A model generated the notes under the pieces. The model saw only the letters and a list, made by a program, of their open reading frames with translations, did no database searches and was not told where the DNA came from. A program made the translations under genes and the position numbers. Source: Teratosphaeria epicoccoides (taxonomy: Eukaryota > Ascomycota > Dothideomycetes > Mycosphaerellales > Teratosphaeriaceae). Taken from it: a stretch of 64,000 nucleotides of DNA. The DNA lies in the NCBI GenBank assembly GCA_021401465.1, contig JADDMT010000007.1, positions 124,001 through 188,000 of the forward strand, given 5' to 3'. The stretch's first letter is position 1. Every line of letters begins with the position of its first letter. This document shows positions 52,210 to 61,836 of the stretch, piece by piece.

Positions 52210-52831
52210 TGAGAATTGGCGAAATTAGCGCTCTACAATCTGCTCTGGCAGAGGTTGCTCAAACGGCGTTCAGAGTCAAACTCCGCTTTCGTGGTGTGCA
52301 GTGATCATACGGGTCGGTTAGTTGACGTGAAAGGCACCCCCCGGAGTCACCTGGGCAGACTGCCATGCTACAGACATCGATCAACTTCATTGACCCCTTC
52401 GAGCACTTGCGCTCCACTAAGCCATGAACCGCGGCACCAAGCATTTAGAGATTTATTAGCCGATCGGCGGGACTGGAATTGCATACGGCTGCTGAATTTG
52501 TTGCTTGTGATGGCAACGCACCTGCACGTGCCACTGTTGCTCGCTCCTTCTGGACATGTCAATAGCTCCATGTGTTGTGCGCGTTGTGCGCTTCCCATGT
52601 GATGCACAGGTGCTTGATATAAAGATCCTGGACATCTATACTGCACGATGACGCCAGACTTGTGTTCCTGCATATGTATGGATATGTAGCAAGTTGCGCA
52701 CAAAAATAGTTATGCAGGGTAATCAGACCATATTGTTGGCGCGCGACTGTCATTCAATATGTTCAGATGCACGACCCTTGCCTTCCACGACAAAGATCTA
52801 CCTGGTGCCTCTGGATCAACAGCACGACACC
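52210..52831. other. Intergenic region upstream of CYP51
   Basis: Contains the CYP51 promoter. The CYP51 frame stays open upstream to 52694, but only from TTG or GTG codons, so I start the gene at 52832. No specific sterol-regulatory motif is claimed. Confidence 0.5.
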
Positions 52832-54518
52832 ATGGGCCTGCTGAATGATACCGCCGGCTTCCTCTCGGCGGCCACGTCGACATGGACGGGCGTTTTGTTC
52901 CTGGCTGGAAGCGCGATCGCGGGAGTAATACTGCTCAACGTGGTGAAGCAGGCGTTGTTCAGGAAGCCGAATGAGCCACCGATCGTGTTCCACTGGGTGC
53001 CGGTCATTGGCAGCACAGTCAGCTATGGCATGGACCCATACAGCTTCTTTTTCGCATGTCGCGAGAAGTATGGCGACGTCTTTACGTTCATTCTACTGGG
53101 CAAAAAGACCACGGTCTGCCTGGACACCAAGGGAAACGACTTCATTCTGAACGGCAAACTGAAGGATGTCAATGCGGAAGAGATCTATTCGCCATTGACG
53201 ACACCAGTCTTTGGGAAGGATGTGGTCTACGATTGTCCCAATGCGAAGCTGATGGAGCAGAAGAAGGTGCGATCGCGTGATAACGGACGAATGGCTTCGT
53301 GGAAAGTGATGTTGACGCGATTGACAGTTCGTCAAATATGGCCTTACTACCTCTGCCTTCCGCAGCTATGTCAGTCTCATCACTCAGGAGGTCAGGCAGA
53401 TGTTCTCGCAAGACGCACCGTCAAAGCGCTTCGCAGCGAACTCTGGCACGATCGATGTCCCGTCGACCTTCGCTGAGCTCACAATCTACACTGCTTCCCG
53501 TTCTTTACAGGGCAAGGAAGTGCGCGAGCGATTCGACTCTACCTTCGCCGATCTCTACCACGACCTCGACATGGGCTTCACACCGATCAACTTCATGCTC
53601 TCCTGGGCGCCACTGCCGCAAAACCGGAGAAGAGATGCTGCGCAGAGAAAGATGGCGCAAGTGTACATGGACATAATTCAAGAAAGAAGAAAGACAGGCC
53701 ATCTAAAGGGTGAAAATAACGAGGAGGACATGATTTCACACTTGACAACGTGCTCGTACAAGGACGGCACACCTATTCCAGACCGGGAAGTGGCGCACAT
53801 GATGATCGCGCTTTTGATGGCTGGCCAGCACTCTTCATCCTCAACTTCATCCTGGATAATTTTGCGCTTGGCCAGTCGTCCAGACATTGCGGAAGAGCTT
53901 CTCGAGGAGCAGCGCCGTGTGTTAGGCACGAAGTCGGACGGCAGTATCGAAGAGCTCACGTACGACGACATGGCTCGCTTGCCTCTGCACGCTCAGGTCG
54001 TGAAAGAAACTCTGCGCATCCACGCACCTATTCACTCCATCCTTCGCAAGGTGAAGTCGCCGATGCCAGTCGAAGGCACGCCCTACACAATTCCGACTTC
54101 ACACTCTGTGCTCGCGACACCAGGTGTCAGCGCGAGGGATTCAAAGTACTTCCCAGAGCCACTTCTCTGGGAGCCTCATCGGTGGGACGAGAAGCCAAGC
54201 GTCAAGTACGAGAAACTAGTGCCGAACTTCGTCAAGGATGGCGGTGTGGAGGAGGAGACGGAGGATTATGGCTACGGTGTTGTGAGCAAGGGAGCTGCGA
54301 GTCCGTATCTTCCATTTGGAGCGGGGAGGCATAGGTGCATTGGGGAGCAGTTCGCATATGTCCAGCTGCAGACGATTCTGGCAACGCTTGTGAGAGATTT
54401 CAAGTTCAGAAATCTCGATGGGAGTGACAAAGTGGTCGGGACGGACTACTCGTCCCTGTTCAGTCAGCCGCAACGACCGGCTGTAGTGAGATGGGAGCGT
54501 CGTGGAGCGAAGGAATAG
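52832..54518 (+). CDS. CYP51: Sterol 14alpha-demethylase (CYP51/Erg11)
   Basis: Two exons, 52832..53266 and 53328..54518 (61-nt intron); 541 residues. The enzyme removes the 14alpha-methyl of lanosterol or eburicol in the ER and is the azole target. An N-terminal membrane anchor (GVLFLAGSAIAGVILLNVV, about 20-38) is followed by PPIVFHWVPVIGS. The BC-loop reads VFGKDVVYDCPN with the azole-relevant tyrosine at 133 (Y137 in Zymoseptoria numbering by my recall), then MEQKKFVKYGLTTSAF across the intron. The I-helix is MIALLMAGQHSSSSTSSW, the ExxR is ETLR, and the haem loop FGAGRHRCIG has Cys482. The sequence is complete and shows no substitution I can call a resistance allele. Confidence 0.95.
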
Positions 54519-56442
54519 GAGTGAACAGTTCAATGTCTACCGCTGTATAAGTCGTCGCGTTGACGCAGGGAGCGTGTGGCAAGTCACCAGTGCCCGGCAT
54601 ACCTATATCCTCGCTACCTAAGGCACGAACCGGGTAGAGCGTCGATCATCGTCCCGAAACTCAATTGTGCTCCACTACAACCACAGCCTCTACCTCTCCA
54701 TGGCGGGCGGCATGAAGCATGGGCACTCTTTAGTCATCTCCGAGGCAAGTCTCAAGATTGCATAGTGCGTTCTGCAGCTTTTCTACCTGCCTGCCATTCT
54801 CAGCCAGTCGCTACAACAGATAAAGCTCTCCGTCTAGGATCACACCCGGAGTGTCCCGCGAGTCACCACCGTCCCTGCCGAAGGACGCAGAGTCCAAACG
54901 GCCTTGAAGACTGGCCGAGGCGCATTCGTCATCTATCCCCAGAAATGTCTGAACGAGGGCACGGCGACCTCTGAGACAGGTCGGCTTTGCCTCGAGGAGC
55001 ACTTTGGCAGTCTCAAGTTTATCCCACATGCTCGTTAGGTCAGCAATGGAGGCGCACTCCTGGACTGGTTTTGAACCGATGCTTGTTGGGGAGACGTGGT
55101 AAGTTCCGATGTCGAGTTTTTAGGGGAGACACACCCATTTTACATGTTGGTCGCGGAAGGCCTCCACGATTCCATGATTCAGTGGCTCAAACAGCCACTT
55201 CCTGCACCATTGGAGGCGCGTCTTGGAGACTGCCGTGCATATCAATGGCGAGGTGTATTATTCCGCCAGTTACCGCCGGCACATTTGGCAGAAGTAGAAT
55301 CCAAGAGAGAGCAGAACCTGGCTGTTGTTCGAAAATGAGCGATGGGCTTCACAACAAATTTATCAGGTTTGCAGTGGCATTCACACTGGAGGCGGAGGGC
55401 CCTTAGAAAATGGCATTGCTATATCTGACTCACCCTGCTGGCCCGAATCCAGATCCAGTGCTAGACGCCATGAGAGCGGAACGACAGAATCGGCCACTAG
55501 ATGAGGTCCGCCCGTTGATGCTTTCCGGAGGCACAAGCAGGCCTAATGTCATCTGTATGTTCCTCTAAACACGCGAAGCTCTACGGCGTCAAGGTAGAGA
55601 AGCTGATGCTGCGTTCGTGGATGAGTACGCGAGACTCCTATTTCCCGCCGCCGATCTGGAAAGGACCGCGCAAACTTTGTACAAAAAAGAGGCAGACAAA
55701 ACGCGTTGCCTGAAAAACATTGCGCGTAGTAAGATACAGCAGAACAATGCTGCGCATAAAGAGCAAGCTTTTCGTAGCAGATAGAGAAGATTTGTCCTTG
55801 CAAAACTCGCAGGCTCCGGCGGAGCCGGGAACACATGTCTCGATCTATGCTCGAATGCTATATAATGCACTTCAGGTCTGTGCAGAGTGTGAGGCATCGA
55901 TGTTGATGCGGATGCCTCATTCATGAGACTGCGACTGCATATGGATTCATGAAATGTATACGCCAAGTTTCGCTCGGCGAGACCTACGATATGGATAGCG
56001 ATTAAGCTATGCCGTACAGGAAGTCGTCATGGACTGGACACTGAGTCGAAGCTCCACAAACAGCACGAGACGACGCAAAGAATGTCCTGTGTTGGTCTCC
56101 CTGGTGCTACAGTCACATGGCGAAGCCGAATGCTTTCCAGCGCTAGGCACAATCTCAAGAGCATCAGCTTCACAGTCACCACCTTCACAATCATCAGCTT
56201 CACATTCATCAATTTCAAGATCATCCATTTCAGCTTTATCAACTCAGAAGCACGAGGACGCTGGTCTGTAGAGCAGGAATCACCTGCAGTCCAACATGAG
56301 ATTCACATGCTTCCTGCGGAGAAACACATAAAATCCACAACCTCCCCTACCTTTCCTCCAAAAAAGTTGCTCAACATCAGCGCTGACCTCTTTTTCTCTC
56401 AGCCTGCGGCAACACCGACTGCCGACATCAAAGCTGTGCGAT
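54519..56442. other. Long gap with weak coding relics
   Basis: No intact gene. Protein-like fragments appear: HYNHSLYLSMAGGMKHGHSLVISEA near 54670-54760, and FYMLVAEGLHDSMIQWLKQPLPAP near 55140-55205 followed by FRQLPPAHLAEVESKREQNLAVVRK to about 55338. They are in different places and cannot be joined, so they may be remains of one lost gene. The rest looks non-coding. A short AT-rich and CA-repetitive stretch (TCACATTCATCAATTTC) lies near 56200. Confidence 0.35.
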
Positions 56443-58785
56443 ATGGATCCCGTCGTGGAAGAAGTCAACCACCTGCGCTGCCGCAACGCGGTTCTCGAGA
56501 CTGAGTTACGTATGGTCAAGGAGCAGCTTGTCCAGGCACAGATCAGCACCAGCTACCTCATTAACACACTCAGCATGCAACAGCATGGCTGCCAAAGTGC
56601 AGAGTTCAGCCGTCTAAAAGGTCAACTCGAAGCTGTCTCCGCCGAAAACGATCAGCTCAAGGTCGCCCTTGGCATCAACAGCAGATCTCAACTCGACAGC
56701 GGTCCCTCGGCTCAGCGTCCTTTCGCTGTAAGAGGCTTCTATCAGGGTCAATGCGACTTGCTCAAGAACCCTCAACAAGGCTTGCCCTCACCATCACCAA
56801 TCTGGAGTCAGCAGCCGTCGATTGATCTAGCTTCAGACGATCTTCTGAGCTTCGATGAAGACTCACTTCCGTCTATGTTCTGCAACAAGCAGGAGAAGAT
56901 CTCACCTCATCCAACCGAGAATGGTCAGAAGATCTTTCATTCTGACGGCTCCACGTCCTTCGTTATCAACACTGAGCCTGAGGACCCATTTGAGATTTAC
57001 TCCGACCCTGGAGCTCCGCCATATTCGGCTACACCATCTGCACCAATACCTACGAACCGGTCTCCAGATCCAGCAGGGATTCCAGCGTATCGAAGGAAAT
57101 TTCTGCCCCTGGCTCCTTGGCAGCACAAGCTTCTCCTGAACAATTGTTGCTTCCTCGAGGACATGGATGAGGCCGAGCGGGACGAGAAGTTCGAGCAGTT
57201 TGCCTTGGAGAGAGGTCGTAGCGCGAGTGCCTGGAAGCATTACTTTGAAGAGACGGTGTGGCCAGAATACCTTGCGAGGAAACAGAGGATGGCGGTCGAG
57301 GTTTCCAGCGACGAGGAGCTTGTCGCAGAGATTACTGCTGATGGCTTGGGTGGCGAGACGCCGAGTGTGGTCGAGACTTCCGAGCAGACCAAGTCGCAAG
57401 ATGTGCCCCTGGATGCTTCACGTTCACTCCAGGAGCCAAGAGATACGCAGGCTGTGCTCGTTGGTGCCGAAGTGCTTGCTGCTCCATCATCAGGTCCAGA
57501 ATCAGAAGATGCTCAGGTCCTCCTCGATGCTGCACAGGGTCTTCATGCGTCACGCTGGGCTCCAAAGCCCGATGTCGTTGAAGGTCCCATCGACAGTGCC
57601 AGGCGAGCCGCTTCAGCCGTCGCTCCCATCACGGCTGAAATGCAGGACTCGAATGTCGGGTCTTCGCAGCAGCGACAGCACGCGGCGACCGATACCGCTC
57701 TGCAATCGTCAACGGGTTGCCGTCCCGTTCGCGGTCGATCAGGCGGAGATCCGCGTCCGAGCTGCTGCAAACTCCCACACGACGTCAAGCAGCTCTTCCA
57801 TTCCAACTACGAGCATGATCCTGCCACTCTGCGGACAGTGCAGATCAGTAACGTGCCCACTGACATCACATTGGCAAAGATTCTGGAGCAGGTCAAAGGC
57901 GGCGAGATCCACAGTGCTGTCTACATCGAGACGAGCAAGCTGAAAGTGAAGCCGTTGATTCGAACTGACCTGGTGTTTGTCACCTTCCTCGATGCCGAGG
58001 CAGCGAAGAGCTTTGTGGAGGATGCATCGAAGAACTGGATCTACTACCACTTCGAGAAATGGAACTGCCCGATCAAGGCCACGGTGTCGTTCGTTGAAGC
58101 TCCGACTCGGCAGATCTCCCCTCGCGAACTCGAGAAGATCAGTCGGTACAACCAGACCCGCATTTTGTACATCGTCGACAACAATACTCTCAGCCCGACC
58201 AAAGCTGAGGATCTGCTGCTGGATTTTGATCATGAATTGAAGCCTGCGATCAAGTGCGGGAGGAATCAGCACGGTGCAGTGGTCCTTGAGTATGCCAGTA
58301 TTGCGAATGCAGTCAAAGCAAGGGTTGCTGTTGATTCTATGCCCTGGGACTTCGATGGTATGGAGGCTGGGTTCCTGCCAGATCCCTGCGGCACGTCTGC
58401 GCCATCGTCCTCGGGAATGGATGAGCAGAATCACGTCGTGCCTCAGTCTGCAATGGCAGGTGCAGCTGAGAAGATCGAGAGCCAGCTCAGGCCTGCGCTC
58501 AGCACCTCAGCCTCTCACTACACCACGGACGGCCTGTATGACAACCCGAAGCTTCAGCAGGCCAAGCTGGAATCGGCTGCTCAAGTCCCGCGTGTGAATC
58601 CATGGGCGACCTCGGGCGATTTGGAGTTCGCGAAGGAGATGGCGAGGTCGTTCAAGACCAACTATGCCCGTCCGACTGCTGTGGTCCCGCCGCATGCCAG
58701 GGTTCAGCCAAGGCTCCTGCCTGATCATATGGTGAAGAGTGCTGCTGAGGAGGAGGAGGATGATGTCATGGGGAGAGAGGGCTGA
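56443..58785 (+). CDS. Large protein with coiled coil and degenerate RRM
   Basis: Intronless, 780 residues, ATG at 56443. The first 75 residues form a coiled coil (HLRCRNAVLETELRMVKEQLVQAQ, then FSRLKGQLEAVSAENDQLKVAL). A disordered acidic middle follows, with one folded patch near 220-290 (IPAYRRKFLPLAPWQHKLLLNNCCF, DEKFEQFALERGRSASAWKHYFEETVWPEYLARKQRM). From about 465 an RRM-like region reads LRTVQISNVPTDITLAKILEQVKGG and TDLVFVTFLDAEAAKSFVEDASKN, in which the RNP-like positions are weak. A second similar unit (TRILYIVDNNTLSPTKAEDLLLDF) may follow. It is probably an RNA-associated or scaffold protein of filamentous fungi. I do not know its name. Confidence 0.68.
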   Translation: MDPVVEEVNHLRCRNAVLETELRMVKEQLVQAQISTSYLINTLSMQQHGCQSAEFSRLKGQLEAVSAENDQLKVALGINSRSQLDSGPSAQRPFAVRGFYQGQCDLLKNPQQGLPSPSPIWSQQPSIDLASDDLLSFDEDSLPSMFCNKQEKISPHPTENGQKIFHSDGSTSFVINTEPEDPFEIYSDPGAPPYSATPSAPIPTNRSPDPAGIPAYRRKFLPLAPWQHKLLLNNCCFLEDMDEAERDEKFEQFALERGRSASAWKHYFEETVWPEYLARKQRMAVEVSSDEELVAEITADGLGGETPSVVETSEQTKSQDVPLDASRSLQEPRDTQAVLVGAEVLAAPSSGPESEDAQVLLDAAQGLHASRWAPKPDVVEGPIDSARRAASAVAPITAEMQDSNVGSSQQRQHAATDTALQSSTGCRPVRGRSGGDPRPSCCKLPHDVKQLFHSNYEHDPATLRTVQISNVPTDITLAKILEQVKGGEIHSAVYIETSKLKVKPLIRTDLVFVTFLDAEAAKSFVEDASKNWIYYHFEKWNCPIKATVSFVEAPTRQISPRELEKISRYNQTRILYIVDNNTLSPTKAEDLLLDFDHELKPAIKCGRNQHGAVVLEYASIANAVKARVAVDSMPWDFDGMEAGFLPDPCGTSAPSSSGMDEQNHVVPQSAMAGAAEKIESQLRPALSTSASHYTTDGLYDNPKLQQAKLESAAQVPRVNPWATSGDLEFAKEMARSFKTNYARPTAVVPPHARVQPRLLPDHMVKSAAEEEEDDVMGREG

Positions 58786-59313
58786 GGGAGGATGTGACTG
58801 GAGTCGAGATGCAGAGGGCAGGGTAGCGAAGGGGTGAAGGTGGCGTAGGGAACAGCATGTACCTGCCTGATCTGAGCAAAATGTATCTACTTCGTGATAT
58901 CTTGGCAACAAATAATCAATACCCAGGCGTCTCGACATCGGTACTCTTGCCATGGACCGTATCGTGGCGACCCGATTGCTTGGTAATTGTACCCGTCGAC
59001 CAAATAGTCAACGGGTGAGACACTTGACTGTGAATACATGGTGCTTGTTGATGCGGTTGAGTATCTGATGACAACCTGGGCCTTGGGGTCACTGTCCAGG
59101 GTAGATGATGTGAGGGCAGGTGGCCGTTGACAACGAGGGTATCAATTATCGCTGAGCAAAGATGGCGAGTCGGCAACTCCCGTCTTAGCCGGCACCGAGA
59201 CGGGCGTGTCACGTGACACGTCAGAGCACCCTTGCGACCTTGACGCTGTCTTTATAACGAGCAACCCACCATCTTCAGATCCACCGCTCGCCTCGCGCGT
59301 TGTCCACGCGAAG
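58786..59313. other. Intergenic region
   Basis: 528 bp before the FAR1/Zn2Cys6 gene. A TATA-like TTTATAA lies near 59250, about 60 bp before the ATG. CACGTGACACGTCA near 59210 contains a CACGTG E-box-type palindrome and a second CACGT. Confidence 0.5.
59250..59256 (+). promoter_or_regulatory. TATA-like box upstream of the FAR1/Zn2Cys6 gene
   Basis: TTTATAA about 60 bp before the ATG at 59314. It is the only strong TATA-like element in this gap. Confidence 0.3.
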
Positions 59314-61776
59314 ATGAATCAACCGACCGGGTGTAAGGATGTCCTCTAAATAGCACTTTGGGGAGCTGATTGACAATATCCAGACTCGGCGTATCCTCCT
59401 CCCCCGCCGCAGCAGTTCGCCTACGGCGCGTCACCATATCCACCACAACAGCAGACCCAGTACGCGTTCCCAGCACAACAGCAGCCGACTCCGCAAGCGC
59501 AGCAACCATATCAACCATCGCAGCATCAAGCGCAACAGCAGCCCGCTCCGTACTTCCGCCCGTTCGCGGGCGCCGATACTCTTCCGACCCAGGAGCAATA
59601 CCAGGCTTCTCAGCCTCAGCAGCTGCAGCAGTCACAGGCCCAACAGCAGCAACCAAATCCGCAGCCAAGATCAACACAGAGAAGACAAGGCAAGCAGCCC
59701 GCTCGGCGCAAGGATGCGCAGCAGTCGCAGCAGCAGCCGGAAAATGCTGAGACGCCCGCAGGACCGGGTGCCCCTGGTCCCGACATCAACAATGAAGACT
59801 TGGAGGAGCAGCTAAGAGAAGCACTGGGACGTGAGAATGACCATGAGAATGAAGGCGACCAGCAGCAGAACGAGGATGACAATGACGACGATGACGATGA
59901 CAACAATGAAGATGGCGATGAGAATGAACCGATTTTCAATCTGCCGCCCCCACCAGAAGGCAACTATCCTTCTGGAGAAGAGCTTGAGAGGAACATTCAC
60001 GCCTGGTCACTAGAGCATGGCTACGAGATGGTCCGTCGAGCCTCCAAGAAGAATGCTGGTGGCGCCATTTACAAGCGTTATTATCACTGCAGCAAGCATG
60101 GCAAACTAGCCAACACCGGCAAGCTTACGGACCAGACGAGGGTACGTGTCAGGCGAAGAAGCAATCGCATGGGCTGTCCTATGTCTCTTGCTGCTGTTGC
60201 TGTTGATCCAAGCAATCCCGCTGGCGAGTGGCAGATCAGACACCGCAAGACGCACCACAACCATGGCCCACTTGATGCAGTGACCATGGCAGGTCACCGT
60301 CGGCGAGCGCGGATGGGCGGCGTCGAGAAGGCTGTGGACGGCTTGTTCGCAATCGGTACGCCAACTGCGCAAGTCTTGACATTCTTGCAACGCACGAATC
60401 CAGACGGGTTATTCACGAGGACTGACGTGGCGAACATGAAGCTCAAGTTCAAGAAATATGGCACGTGCCAGCACATTCCGAACCAATTCTCCAAGGATCC
60501 AGACAAGACTGCAGGGCTGCCATCAGCCTGTCTTTCTTGCAGGGCAAAGAAGACAAGGTGTGATTCTCAAAGACCGGTATGCGGTACCTGTACGAATAGT
60601 GGCGTGAGATGCGAGTACGATTTCCAGCCCGGAGAAGTCGGCCCAGCCCACCAGCGTGCCAACGCTTCCTCGTCTACTCAAGCTACGCCAGCCCGGCCGC
60701 AAAATCAAGCCGCAGTTTCGGACTCGACCCCCGCCGATGGCGCTGTCAAATCATCGACCACGACTCCGGCTACTACCAGCCGCACGAGGCCCGCAAGAGG
60801 GCCGACTGAATTGGCCAAGAATCGTGAGCAAGCAAATCAGATCTTGCAAGACTTGCAGAACTTCCAAAATGAATACGTCAAGCCCAAGCGCTTGGACATC
60901 AACTCGTCGACCGTTGAGATTCTTGCACAGTCATCGTGCGGCAATGGCGACTCATACAAGTCAGTGCCTCCGCTTGCCAGGACGACGGACTGGCAAGCGT
61001 TCTCTGAAGCATTCGTGGAAGCAAGCTTGAAGGAGAATACAAACGATGTATTGATCGGCGTAAAAACCGAGCCTGTTCGACCTGTAGGTCGCGCGCCTGG
61101 TGAAGGTGATCTTAATGCAGGCGCACGTGGCGGCGGTAACGGCGAGGTCGATGTTGAGGATTGGAACGAATACGTCAAACAGCTGGCGATATTCAATCGA
61201 CGGAATCAAGCCTTGCTTGGTGCGCTTTGGGGCTCACTGTCGCCGTCATTCCGCACACGTGTGCAGGGCTTTCGCTATGCAAGTCAGGCCTGGCATGCAC
61301 TGCTTGAGATGTGCTATCCTCGCGGTTCGGACCAGGCTTGGCGATTGTACAATGAAATGTGTAACGTCACCTTGGAGTCATGTGGTGGCAACGTCATGGA
61401 ATACAGCAGCAATCTGCAAACGAAATACGCCGAATTCTGTCGCTTGCGTCTTAGCACACAATATCCGCATGACAAAGGCGAGCGCTTCAATCCTCGCATG
61501 CTGAGCAACTCGAGTCTGGCCTCATCTAGTAGCAATGGCCAGCAGAAGGGCCTTATCGGCACTGGAGGTGATGTGTTAGGTGAGGAAGCCGTCTGCTTCT
61601 TGTTCCTGCGCAATTTGGGTCCGGCATACTCGAGATGGGTCGAACAGTTGTGTATGACTAGCAACGTTGCTGGGTTCGGCACTGGCTTCAAGATGAGCCT
61701 GAGAGATCTGATCAAGCGAGCCGAGGAAGTGGACGGCATGAGGCAAGGTGGTCGAGTCAGCGGTGCAGTTGGCTGA
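59314..61776 (+). CDS. FAR1-type zinc finger / Zn2Cys6 / gag-like fusion protein
   Basis: Exon 1 is 59314..59332 (MNQPTG plus one base), the intron 59333..59383 (51 nt, GTAAGG..CAG), exon 2 59384..61776; 803 residues. Order: a Gln/Pro-rich head (7-130), an acidic patch (DDNDDDDDDNNEDGDE, near 172-187), a FAR1/WRKY-GCM1-like finger at about 200-311 with C242, C271, H298 and H300, then a canonical Zn2Cys6 cluster (C389, C392, C399, C406, C409, C416; spacing CX2CX6CX6CX2CX6C), then a Ser/Thr-rich linker. The last 200 residues (NEYVKQLAIFNRRNQALLGALWGSL to the end) look like the gag/UBN2 region of Ty1/Copia elements. FAR1 fingers come from MULE transposases, so the protein looks like a domesticated transposon-derived transcription factor. 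No reverse transcriptase or transposase catalytic core remains. Confidence 0.72.
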
Positions 61777-61836
61777 AGACCACCGTGGGTTGCCAGTGCT
61801 GATGGCTAAAGACCACCGTGGATCGCCAGTGCTGAT
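61771..61836. repeat. 33-bp tandem direct repeat over the stop codon
   Basis: Two 33-bp units (61771..61803 and 61804..61836) differ at only a few bases (GGCTGAAGACC and GGCTAAAGACC at the starts). The first unit contains the stop codon of the FAR1/Zn2Cys6 gene; the second repeats the stop as TAA. The duplication has a length of 11 codons. Confidence 0.85.

Noticed and set aside
54811..55029. Minus-strand fragment with an ILDGELYLL end resembling a nucleotidyltransferase or ligase motif
   Set aside because: Too short, with no lysine active-site motif and no continuation in either direction.
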